From Fragilariopsis cylindrus CCMP1102 (Eukaryota; Bacillariophyta; Bacillariophyceae; Bacillariales; Bacillariaceae): a stretch of 64,000 bases of DNA. The notes below the pieces were generated by a model. The model worked only from the letters and a program-made list of their open reading frames with translations, was not told the origin of the DNA and made no database searches. This document shows, in pieces, positions 54,624-64,000 of the stretch (position 1 is the first letter of the stretch; every line of letters begins with the position of its first letter). Made by a program: the position numbers and the translations under genes. The DNA is taken from contig FMBT01000295.1 in assembly GCA_900095095.1 (NCBI GenBank), forward strand, positions 1 through 64,000, read 5' to 3'.

Positions 54624-57600
54624 GTGAACAGTAAAAAGTTAAATCAAAATAAATTAATTAAAAATGAATTAACACAATACAACCCATCTTCGCGTACAAA
54701 ATACATGTCATATGCAGCAGCAGTAACAAGCAATAGTAATAGCAAGCTGAGCGACCTAACCGCGAGACTACAACCAATCACAAACAACATACCACAGGGC
54801 CATCCGGACACAGCAGCAACAGGAACATTCCTAGCCAAACATCACAGTACACTAGGAACAACAATGCACCATGAACAATTCGGGGTCCTATGCGCAAATA
54901 ACACCACAATGAACTCAACCACAACCAGGCAATTGAATCTCTCACCACATCTTCCGGCCATTGCACAACAAGGACACGCTTTCAAGGAAATGGACAAATC
55001 ACTCGTCTCAGTACCAGTACTATGTGACGCTGGCTGCCAAGTACTCTTCGGAGAACACAACGTACAGGTAATACGGAACAACCAAGTCATTATTGAGGGT
55101 GATCGCGATGCCGTAACCAACCTATGGCTCATACCACTGGAAAACAACAACAATAGCAAAGAAAACCAACCTCGATCCGCATACATACAATTACAACACA
55201 GGGCCAACAGCGCATACAGGCAAAAATCAGCAGCACACCTACAAGCATTCCACCATGCATCACTAGGAGCACCAGTCGTTACTGCACTAATCAGAGCAAT
55301 CAACAATAACTGGCTAACTTCATTTCCAGGATTAACAGCAGATGGCGTACGAAAACACCTACCAAAATCAATCCAAACCACAATGGGACATATGCACAAA
55401 GTCAGACAAAACATACGCTCAACAAAAGTGGTAACAGACAAGGAAATAATGGAAGAAAACAAAGATGAAACAGACCCATCGGAAGACTACCTACCACCTC
55501 GCATCATCAACAACAGAGATCACATTGTACAGATTACAGCAATCAAATTTGCAGACCTAAAAGGCATGACGTCCAGTGACCAAACCGGAGCTTTTCCACA
55601 TACATCAGCAAAGGGAAATCGATACGTAATGATAATGGAGGATAGCGACACGGGAGTAATACTAGCCACAGGCATCACATCTAGAAAGAAGGAACACTTA
55701 TTAGAAGGCTTCAAAACAATGCACGACACTCTCAAGAAAGCTGGTATCAACCCCGTCATCCACAGAATAGACAATGAATTTTCAACAGATCTGATAGAAG
55801 AAATTGAAGCAAGAGGATTAGCATACCAAATAGCACCACCTGGTAATCATCGTACTCTCCCAGCTGAACGCTCAATCCAGACATTTAAAAATCACTTCGA
55901 ATCCACTCTCTATGGGTGTGATCCTGGATTCCCCAAAAATCAATGGGATAGACTAATCGACATTGCAGTAATAACTTTAAACATGCTCAGAGGATCACGA
56001 ATCAACCCAAAGAAATCAGCATACAATGAAATATGGGGTAACTTCGACTTCAACAAAACACCACTAGCACCACCTGGCTGCCTAATTGTAGCGCATGAAC
56101 GACCACAGGACAGAGGAACATGGGCTGAACACGGAGTAAAAGGGTACTTCATCGGTCCAGCGAAACATCACTACAGGAATTATGAGGTCTACATACCAAC
56201 AACAAGAGGAGTGAGAACCACGGACACAATTGAATTCTTTCCAAAACACGTACAAATGCCAATGACATCATCAGAAGATAGACTAGCAAGTGTAACAGAA
56301 GATTTAGTAGCAATACTGCAACAACCACATCCACCTACGCCATTTCTCAGTCAAGGAACAAAAACGAATGACGCCATTAACAGATTAAGTGAAATATTCA
56401 CACCTAGACAACGGAATGAGGCAGCTACAAGGGTGGCAGGGCAACAGGAAGACCAACACCAACACTTCAATACGAACCGAGTAGCTACAAGGGTGGCATT
56501 ACCAACAATTAACGAAGATGAAATAGGAACCAAAATAAGAAAAAACTACAACAACACCATTCAACAAGGCGAAGTAACACATTACAACGAAATTGAAAAG
56601 CTATATTACATCACATATGACAGTGGAGACAGTGAGCAAGTAAGCAATAGAACACTCAACCAATACCGATGCAATGATACAGATACAGACCTAGCACGAC
56701 GAATGACCAGACTATCAACACGACTACAAAGAGCCAACATCGTACAACAAAATAAGAATGCCAGAACAGGAGCAAAACTACCAGCTCACTTTGCAAATGC
56801 GGTATTCGATGAAGACACTGGAAAAATGCTAGATTACAAGCAATTAATCAACCACAACAAAAAAGAAACAAGAGAGTGGTGGCAACAATCCTCTACAAAC
56901 GAGTTTGGAAGACTCATGAAAGGCGCAGGACGCAACAAAGATGGCACACAACGAGTAACAGGTTCTGACACATTCCACTTCATCCACAAGAAAGATGTCC
57001 CACAAGAAAAGAAAGTAACATACGCAAGGTTTGTCTGTGATATAAGACTACAAAAAGATGAAATCAACCGTACAAGACTAACAGTAGGAGGAAATCTCCT
57101 GGAATACGAAGGAAAGACAAGCACTGAATCTGCAGGCCTGGAAACAATCAAAATACACCTCAACAGTACAATATCAACACCGGGCGCCCAGTACGCAGCA
57201 GCCGATATCAGAAACTTCTACACAAACTCAAAACTTAAAACATCAGAGTACATGAAAATTCACATCAGCATGATACCACAAGAGATAATCAACGAATACG
57301 ATGTAATGAAGTTAGTGGCCATGGATGGATACGTCTATGTAGAAATAACTGGAGCCATGTACGGACTAGCACAGAGTGGAAGAATCGCAAACCAAGACCT
57401 CCAAAAGCACTTAGCAAAGTATGGATACTACCCATCACGAAGGACGCCAGGACTATGGAAACACAGAACAAGGAAAATCAACTTCACACTTGTTGTGGAC
57501 GACTTTGGAATAAAATACACCAACAAGAATGATATTGATCACCTAATTGATGCAATCAAAGAAAAATACCCAATAAAAATTGATTGGGAAGGATCCAAAT

Positions 57601-58704
57601 ACATTGGCATCGATTTAAAATGGGACTATACCAAACGAGAAGTTCACACTATCGATGAAAGGATATGCAACACGAGCATTAAAGCAATTCCAACACCCAA
57701 TGCCAACCAAACACCACTACGGACCAACCAAGTACATTCCACCGGAATATGGAAAAAAGATCCAGTATGAAACAGAAGATATGTCACCAATTTTAACAGA
57801 CAAACAGAAGAATCATGTACAGAAAGTATGTGGAAAGTTTCTATACAACGGCCGAGGAGTAGACATGACACAACTACACTCACTCAACGAACTAAGTATT
57901 CACGCTACAACAGCAACAGAAGAAACCCAAGCAGCCCTCATACTATTCCTCAACTACATTGCCAGCAATCCTGATGCAACCATAATCTACAGAGCAAGCG
58001 ACATGATACTATCGTGTGAAAGTGATGCAGCCTACCAAGTAGCACCAAAATCAAGAAGCAGAGCAGGAGGATACACATACTTAGGAAATAAAGCAGGAAC
58101 ACAATTCAACGGACCAATCCATGTACTAGCCAAAATAATCAAGGCAGTAATGGGATCAGCAGCTGAAGCTGAAGTTGCAGGCCTATACATGAATGCACAA
58201 GAACTATCGCCAATGCGAACAACCCTGGAAGAACTAGACCATCCACAACCACCTACACCATTGAAAACTGACAACAGCACAGCAGATGGTATAATGAACA
58301 AAACAATCAAACAAAGACAAAGCAAGGCAATGGACAAAAGATTCTATTGGCTACAGGACAGAGTCAAACAAGGAGAATTCAATGTATTCTGGGCACCAGG
58401 AAAACACAATTTAGCAGACTACTTCACCAAATACCATTCTCCTGCCACACACAAAAAATTAAGACCTATATATACATATATAGAAGGAAAAAGTCCAACG
58501 ACATTGCAAGGGTGTATTGAATTACTAACGAACGCTGACAGACCAAGCGCGCGCCCACATTCAAATAGTAGAACAATCACGCCGGACAAGAGAGCTGTTA
58601 CAACCAGCCAGCCAAACCGCTTACTCAACAGGCTTGACAGCCTCAGCAAAGCACTCAAGCAGAGCTTAGTTGGAACCAATAGCATAGGCTCATTAATCGT
58701 TTAG
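54624..58704 (+). mobile_element. Copia pol region
   Basis: The order is protease (VLCDAGCQVLFG), integrase core (FPHTSAKGNRYV, then RIDNE and PAERSIQTFKNHFES), reverse transcriptase (FVCDIRLQ, QYAAADIRNFYTN, GAMYGLAQSG, LVVDDFGIKYT) and RNase H (SDAAYQ, then AEAEVAGLYMNAQE and KTDNSTAD). The coding sequence runs into the 3' LTR, which supplies its last residues. About one break is present; otherwise the domains look intact. Confidence 0.88.
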
Positions 58705-58770
58705 AACAACCTTTACAAATACTACTAATATTCGCCTACTTAGCTCTTAACACCTACTTAGCTCTTAACA
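58515..58770 (+). repeat. 3' LTR
   Basis: It matches the 5' LTR apart from a short extra repeat of the final CCTACTTAGCTCTTAACA unit. It is followed directly by the right CTTGT target copy. The pol frame ends within it at 58704. Confidence 0.88.
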
Positions 58771-58875
58771 CTTGTGACTCTTGTAACTGGGCCACCAGGT
58801 CTCAGGGACCTTCATAGACAGTCCTACTAACGATTCGGCCCATTCTACACTGATTGGGCTTCTTTTAGGAGCCAT

Positions 58876-61008
58876 TCTACTCTAAATATTTTGATTATAT
58901 TTCCTATTGAATTGTAATATTATGAAAATCCGGAAAAGCGTGGTAAAGTAACCAAAAAGAATTAGTGACTAAATATCTTCACTGCAAGTTTGTTTGCATG
59001 AAAATTTGAAAATTTAATTTAAAAAGGAATTTGTTAGTAAATCTAAAATTTACTAGTTATTTTCCCAAGATTGACCACTCGACCGATATTTTCCATGCGT
59101 TGACCACTTCTTTTTTTCAAAACTTGATTCATTTTTCAAATTTTGAATCTTGGGTGTGAGTCATATAATAATATTGAACCAAAAAGACGGTTGCGCGGCA
59201 CGTTTTTTGACTCTCTATATTTGAGCATATGCTCTTCCAAATTTATTTAGGACTGCAGCTGCCCGAGTAGTAACCTCCGATACATAGTGACCGTGAGTTA
59301 TAATAACTTAATAAGAAAGCACTTGTACTGATTCGGAGATGTACTGTCTCTCAAGATGGGGCTGTAGGTCCATTTTTTGAGGGAGATATACCCCCATAAA
59401 AAATTAAACCCAAAAAGTGGCGCCATAATTGGCGCCATAACAGGAATCCTGTTAATATCCAAAGCTTACTATATTGTAGCACAACAGTACATACATATAT
59501 GCCATACTGATACATGATGACAGCAGGACGCCTAAATACTAGGATCTAGAGGATTGTTAATATTATCTACATACTATAAGTATGATTTTGCATTTTAATC
59601 GCAAAATATGGCACACTTTCTCACATTGTATGATTTATCATATCCAACCAGTTTACAGTGCCCAATACAACTACAATGACATATCTCTGGCAACTATATA
59701 TCAAGAATTGTATTAGTTTGATAGCCGTTTATTGCAAAATCTCCTCACATAATATCCATTATCAAACATTTGATGGAAATGTGATATTATTTTCTTTATA
59801 TACATCAAGTATTAATATATATGGAGCCATTTTGTTATCACAGATATAAGAAAAATACAATTTAACAAGGGATAATTTGCCATGCCTACTTCTAGACTAC
59901 ATAGTAGGATAGATAGATAGGTTGTTGGTATTGCAATAGAATGTAATTGTGAGCTATTAGTATTTGTATTGCTTTGTCACGAGTAGTACTTGTGACTCCA
60001 CAGTGAATCAGTCCCAGTCCACGGCATAATTGGCATTATCACTAACTAAATATATCAATGTACTTAAAAAAATAACATCCATATATTTTCTTTAAAACTT
60101 GTTGGATTATGTGAGGTACAATATAAAACATGATTAAATGGTTATGATTTTGGATAAATATATAATTACAACAACTGCAATCTACAACAATTACAACAAC
60201 AACTACGACAACTGTATTAATAACTACAACACCTACAGCAACTGTAATAACTACAACAACATTTTGATTCAGAAGATTCAAGGTTAATTGATAACCTACC
60301 ATTGAATAGTAAAAATATATTAAAATGGCAAATATATGTTATTTCTTGCAAAGGAGAAAGACATACATTTGGAAATCAAGAATGACTTTCATGACCCTTA
60401 TCATAGCATCCAACAGAAATATAGCTCCATATCCAGTAATGGAATATCTACCCATTATACAATCATGCAATTAGATCATAAGAGAAGAACAAAATCTAAC
60501 AGTTACAGTTTATGGCACTTTTATGCCAGTTGATTTTGTCTCAAAGGCTAACTAACTTTCATATTTATACTGCTTGTGTTATCACCCAATAGCAAATAAA
60601 TTAAAGGCACATAAGCACAATTGTAAAGATAAATATAAAACAACACTTGAGGCCCAAAATACGTATTGGCACATTACAATAATTCAACAATTAATCATTA
60701 TTTTAATTGCTAGAAAGTACATGAACACACACATTCCCTGCAACCAGAGTATTTCACTATTACCTGTATACTACTTCAAGATAAATTGTATCAAGTTGGT
60801 ACTACACATTGGAATTAAGTGCCAATCGCCATTTCGGGTTGATGAGAAAAAGCATCATAAAAATTGGGTTTCAGAGTATTATTTATGCTCATGATTATCA
60901 TCCATTTATTAACTTAAATAGCAAAACAATATGCACTAAAAAAAAGTAATTATCTCACGTGTCACAATTATCATCTCCACATTGTCACACTACGGAGTAG
61001 GAACAGTT
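58876..61008. other. Gene-poor region right of the PiggyBac start
   Basis: AT-rich sequence. The first part is the 5' flank of the PiggyBac-type relic. Near 59415-59440 there is a direct repeat TGGCGCCATAA followed by a palindrome AACAGGAATCCTGTT. A CAA/CTACAAC-rich microsatellite occupies about 60170-60260. No gene could be supported. Confidence 0.5.
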
Positions 61009-61278
61009 TCAATTGCATTCACCCGTGGTACATTTTTGTTTATTTGCACAATATACAGTATTTTTCTTCCTGCACATCTTTCTCTTACACACGTAACGTG
61101 TGCATTTTCTTTTTTTAAATACGTTTTTACAATCTCGCTTTTTCTTGCAGCACTTACTCATTTTTTTCTTGTTTTCACAAATCCCTCTCTTTTTCTTACA
61201 TTTGTCCTTCGTGCATTTGTCATTATCATCACAATCTTTGTGATTTTTACATTCTCTCGTAGGTGATGCATATATAAC
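61009..61278 (-). CDS. Cysteine-rich, lysine-rich open frame (probable terminal exon), 14 Cys
   Basis: An open frame of 89 sense codons ending in TGA (61009-61011). It is bounded upstream by a TAA and lacks an ATG near its start, so it is probably the last exon of a larger gene or a remnant; an in-frame ATG occurs at residue 40. It has 14 Cys and about 28 Lys. Cys positions are 10, 16, 22, 27, 34, 43, 44, 50, 59, 64, 69, 77, 83 and 88. Three modules of C-x(5-7)-C-x(5-8)-C-x4-C can be drawn (10-27, 44-64, 69-88). The even count and regular spacing point to a disulfide-bonded, secreted or vacuolar protein with small knottin- or WAP-like modules. No signal peptide was found in the preceding 90 bp, where the next gene ends. 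A direct family match is not recognised. Confidence 0.5.
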   Translation of the reverse strand, partial: VIYASPTRECKNHKDCDDNDKCTKDKCKKKRGICENKKKMSKCCKKKRDCKNVFKKRKCTRYVCKRKMCRKKNTVYCANKQKCTTGECN

Positions 61279-61370
61279 TTATTATTTAATAGCTGCAGCT
61301 TTGCTCCTTAAGGTCTTAGAAAGACAGAAAGTCAACAATCTACCCGCCAAATTTATTCTACATTTATTTA

Positions 61371-64000
61371 TTACTTGGGTTCATCTCCATATCTGTCATC
61401 AATTACCTGCTTTCCCACCTCCAATGCTGTTTGCTCTCTGCTAGTTGATCTCTTCTTTCCCAATGTGTTGTACAATGTTGATATCAAATGATTAACCGTA
61501 TGTTTGATTTTCTTTATTACTGGAAGTACTCTACTTGATGATCGCTTCTTCTTTAATCTTGTGTACACATTTGTCAATGGGTTATTGGAATATTTCTTTG
61601 GTTTCGATTGCTTTGTTGTTTTCCTTGAAACCTTGGTCTTTGCTGGTTTGTTCTTTGTGAAGTGTTGCCATATCGGTTTCCTGTTGTCTTGTGCTAGTTC
61701 TTTCACTCTTTTCATGCTATGATCTATTACTGGTCTCCATCTGTTGATCCACTTTTTCAATTGTTGGTTTGTGTCTGCAAGTTTTGATAGTAGTGTTTCA
61801 TCATATATCTTAATTTCATCTTCTGGCAATACCATTTCTTTCAGTGTATACAGATGAGTTACTTGCTTGCATAGAGAATCATATTCTGCTGCTATTCTGC
61901 CCCCTAATACCGGTGTATTTCTGTCAATGCACCTATCCGTCCACATTTCTAATATTATTGGTACTATTGACTGAAAGAAACCATGAAATTCTTCTGTTTT
62001 ATTTTTTCTTTTTGTTGTTTTGTTGTTGTTGTTTGCATCATTTTGTTGCTCTTGTTGTCTTTTTCTCTGTCTTTTTATCCTATCATACTCAATTGGATCT
62101 ACTAGGCGTAGTCTGGTCTTATATGCTTTCTGTTGTATTCTCCACTCCTTTGAAAATTTTCCTCTTAACAGGTTGTCCCACCCTATTACTGTTTGTTCAT
62201 CTATTAAATTTTTGTACCTTCCCATGCCTTTCCCTCCTCTTATTCTAAACATGGTGTTGGACATGCAGTCCCCTTTGAAGTATGCCATTAATCCTTCCTG
62301 TAGTATGTCACACAAGTTCTTATCCACTGTTTTGCGCAGTACATTTATTTGATTGACAACCTTCTTTCTTACGCTTCTTCTGTTATCACACTGGAGGATG
62401 TGGTCATCATCTTCGTCATCCAAACATGATGCGCATCTCTTGTCATGGAAGTGGTCTCTTTTGTGTACTCTTTCTCCTGTTGGAAGTTTCTTTATGCAAA
62501 ATTTATGCATCCATGCTATTCCTTTTGTAGTTAGGCGTTTCTTGTAGACTGGTCGAAATACATCCCAATCTATTAAGTCAAAAATATTGTCACTCCACTT
62601 GAATCTGATACAGTAGAATTTTCTTAGTGGTTTTAGTTGTATTATTTCTCTCACCGTGTTTTTGAAGTTTCTTGTTATTGTTCTTCCTTCGATATGGAAC
62701 TGTATGCATGTGTTCGGATCCATTGGTACAATAGGTTTTTCTTGTAGTCTCTTCAGTCCTATCGTTGCTAGTTCATCTGCTTCTGAGTTCAGATAGGCAT
62801 CCAGTGGCATCGCTTTCTCATCAAAAACCATATCATCTTGGTGACTCTTTACCCAGCTTAGTTTTGGATACGTTCTGAATTTCTTCAAAGTCCTGCTTAA
62901 TGCTGAAAGTACATCCCACTCTGAGTTAAGTACTGTCTTCAGGTGAGCTGTTGGATATTCATCATATGCTTCTAGTTTCTTTATCATACTTAGGCTGTCA
63001 GTGTATACCTGTATTTTTCCTCTTGCTGGTTCATCACATTGTATTTGTTGATCATAATATTCTGTTATCAGCTGTAAGCACTTCGCTGCTGCCAGTAGCG
63101 CGCATATTTCAGATCTGAATGATAGCGGATCATTTCCTGATGGTTGTCCATAGCAAGATAGCAGTACTGTTCCATCCTCATCTGCTACTACAAATCCCAG
63201 AGAACCTTTGAGTGGTATTGCTCCTCCATCTGTTGCTATGTTGTATTTTCTTGGTGATTTTATGAGTTCATAAACTTCAAATGGTGTTGTTAGGAAGTTT
63301 ATTTCTGCATAGTACTGTGATACATGTTCTTCTTGTGATTGTAGATATTGCATTATTGTTTTGCTCTCCTCGTGTTCTTCGTCTTGTTTTCTTATTGGGT
63401 GGTGTTCTGATATTCTCCATCCATCTTCAGTGTCCATTACATCTGTTGGTGATGCATCATTCGGTAGTCTTTCCACATTGCCTTCTGGTACATAGTTGTA
63501 TGTATCATTGTCTGCTATCATGTGGCAGTCATAGTAGTATTCTCCATTGGTGTGCCATTCCTTTCTAAAGCTCCTGTAGAGAGTGTCGGTTTCTTCTGAA
63601 TAATAGTATGGCCACAGCCGTTCTGAATCATTGGCTTGTACTAGCCAGTCACCTAGTGGCTTCGTCAGTCTCATCCGTTGTCCTATCTCACCTGTCATTC
63701 TTCCCTCTTCTCTGTATTTCTTCTCATACTTTACTACTTCTGTATGATTAAGTTCCTCTTCATCGCCGTCCTCATATAGTATCTTGTAGTATTTGCCTGT
63801 ATTGTTCATTACAATGCCCCTGAAAGGTACTCCGACCCAGTATTTGAGTAGGAACGTTCCAATGCTAACCTTGTCTATCACGTCTTTTCTCTGCTGCAGT
63901 CCCTCATTTTCTATGAGGGCATCCCTATTTTCCATTGGGGTTGGTTCGGTTCTTGGCTCGGTGGATAGGTTGAGTCGTGAGCTGGGTCCGGGTTCGGATC
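61371..64000 (-). CDS. Tudor-like + RNase H + zinc-tail protein, 5' end beyond window
   Basis: An intact frame from the window edge to 61371. The first internal ATG at 63935 would give 854 aa, but the frame stays open to base 64000, so the true start may lie outside. Residues about 25-75 resemble a PTM/DIR17-like Tudor domain (VPFRGIVMNNTGKYYKILY then EDGDEEELNHTEV). Residues about 230-400 are an RNase H fold with all four acidic positions (ATDGGA, RSEICALLAAA, VYTDSLSM, NSEADELA). A later CASCLDDEDDDHILQC is a zf-RVT-like zinc motif, followed by a long basic region. The tail is like that of retroelement polyproteins, but no reverse transcriptase is seen here; it would have to lie beyond the Tudor-like part. 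It may be a captured or multi-copy element gene. Confidence 0.7.
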   Translation of the reverse strand, partial: SEPGPSSRLNLSTEPRTEPTPMENRDALIENEGLQQRKDVIDKVSIGTFLLKYWVGVPFRGIVMNNTGKYYKILYEDGDEEELNHTEVVKYEKKYREEGRMTGEIGQRMRLTKPLGDWLVQANDSERLWPYYYSEETDTLYRSFRKEWHTNGEYYYDCHMIADNDTYNYVPEGNVERLPNDASPTDVMDTEDGWRISEHHPIRKQDEEHEESKTIMQYLQSQEEHVSQYYAEINFLTTPFEVYELIKSPRKYNIATDGGAIPLKGSLGFVVADEDGTVLLSCYGQPSGNDPLSFRSEICALLAAAKCLQLITEYYDQQIQCDEPARGKIQVYTDSLSMIKKLEAYDEYPTAHLKTVLNSEWDVLSALSRTLKKFRTYPKLSWVKSHQDDMVFDEKAMPLDAYLNSEADELATIGLKRLQEKPIVPMDPNTCIQFHIEGRTITRNFKNTVREIIQLKPLRKFYCIRFKWSDNIFDLIDWDVFRPVYKKRLTTKGIAWMHKFCIKKLPTGERVHKRDHFHDKRCASCLDDEDDDHILQCDNRRSVRKKVVNQINVLRKTVDKNLCDILQEGLMAYFKGDCMSNTMFRIRGGKGMGRYKNLIDEQTVIGWDNLLRGKFSKEWRIQQKAYKTRLRLVDPIEYDRIKRQRKRQQEQQNDANNNNKTTKRKNKTEEFHGFFQSIVPIILEMWTDRCIDRNTPVLGGRIAAEYDSLCKQVTHLYTLKEMVLPEDEIKIYDETLLSKLADTNQQLKKWINRWRPVIDHSMKRVKELAQDNRKPIWQHFTKNKPAKTKVSRKTTKQSKPKKYSNNPLTNVYTRLKKKRSSSRVLPVIKKIKHTVNHLISTLYNTLGKKRSTSREQTALEVGKQVIDDRYGDEPK

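Larger units (their letters stand above)
52990..58775 (+). mobile_element. Copia (CoDi-like) LTR retrotransposon, young copy
   Basis: A 5.8-kb element with near-identical LTRs (52995-53232 and 58515-58770) flanked by a perfect 5-bp target duplication CTTGT (52990-52994 and 58771-58775). Internally it carries gag and then pol in the order protease, integrase, reverse transcriptase, RNase H, which is the Copia order. The coding strand is A/C-rich, like diatom CoDi elements. The LTRs show almost no base differences, so the insertion is recent. The element looks nearly whole, with about one break in pol. It sits inside the PiggyBac-type transposase frame. Confidence 0.93.
51200..58875 (-). mobile_element. 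PiggyBac-type DNA transposon relic, split by two younger insertions
   Basis: The minus strand encodes a DDE_Tnp_1_7 (PiggyBac) transposase from ATG 58873-58875 (MAPKRSPISVEWAE...). The frame reaches the right edge of the Copia element at 58771, resumes at 52994 on the other side (LCDGRIDSYCPISQRW) and continues leftwards. Family motifs include VFQWCLPRFG, DDALYLM and a DESRV...YHS segment, then GPEPKPIRTGATIH and YKLFARVYGG. A 117-nt intron (52149-52033) and probably a second one near 51770-51730 are present. Four in-frame stops occur and all are TGA, at places where Trp or Arg codons (TGG, CGA) would fit; that is the mark of C-to-T decay. Terminal repeats were not found, so the left end (given as about 51200) is approximate. 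The copy is inactive. Confidence 0.75.

Noticed and set aside
60042-60302. Valine-rich minus-strand frame
   Set aside because: Produced by a CAA/CTACAAC microsatellite.
61844-62547. Hydrophobic plus-strand frames opposite the RNase H gene
   Set aside because: Shadows of the Lys/Glu-rich coding strand.
1-64000. CRISPR arrays, bacterial operons, prophage
   Set aside because: None seen; introns, repeats and protein families are eukaryotic throughout.

Overview
The window is a piece of nuclear genome from a photosynthetic stramenopile, most likely a diatom. Genes lie on both strands and carry few, short GT-AG introns (about 60-210 nt). Proteins are full of Ser, Asn, Asp and Gln runs from trinucleotide microsatellites. 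One gene encodes a secreted, Lys/Ser-rich silaffin-like protein. Two predicted proteins start with a signal peptide followed by a Phe-containing motif, as in diatom plastid precursors. The right side holds a Copia element resembling the diatom CoDi group. The species cannot be fixed from the sequence.

Layout: 1-1.7 kb is a strand-skewed, edge-truncated stretch without a clear gene. 4.3-6.1 kb is the silaffin-like gene. 6.7-29.6 kb holds an unknown Ser-rich protein, RPC7 of RNA polymerase III, divergent ZNF598 (ribosome-collision ubiquitin ligase), an ABCC transporter, a ChaN-like/methyltransferase fusion, a TRM10-like protein, dolichol kinase, a coiled-coil protein and a small conserved-looking protein. 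31.5-51 kb holds a bacterial-type RNase HII, a RING-PHD protein, a membrane-anchored JmjC/cupin protein, an EEP-fold hydrolase, a SERF-like protein, dynactin p25, an unknown acidic protein, an NSF-like AAA ATPase, a five-repeat protein and a membrane RING-H2 ligase. Most are housekeeping genes in single copy with no operon logic; neighbouring pairs are often divergent or convergent.

51.2-64 kb is an accessory, transposon-rich block. A decayed PiggyBac-type transposase on the minus strand starts at 58875 and runs leftwards. A young Copia element has landed inside its coding sequence (5-bp target duplication CTTGT), and a 363-bp MITE with perfect 40-bp terminal repeats has landed at a TA in its distal part. 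Right of it lies a 14-cysteine, Lys-rich open frame on the minus strand (61009-61278), and then a long open frame joining a Tudor-like domain, an RNase H domain and a zinc-binding tail, which runs off the window edge.

The observations most worth a second look are the Cys-rich frame, the intron-exon module duplicated in the silaffin-like gene, the nested-transposon stratigraphy with a microsatellite intron, the Tudor-RNase H protein, the five-repeat CysRS-tail-like protein and the ChaN-methyltransferase fusion. All calls come from reading the sequence; no database search was run.
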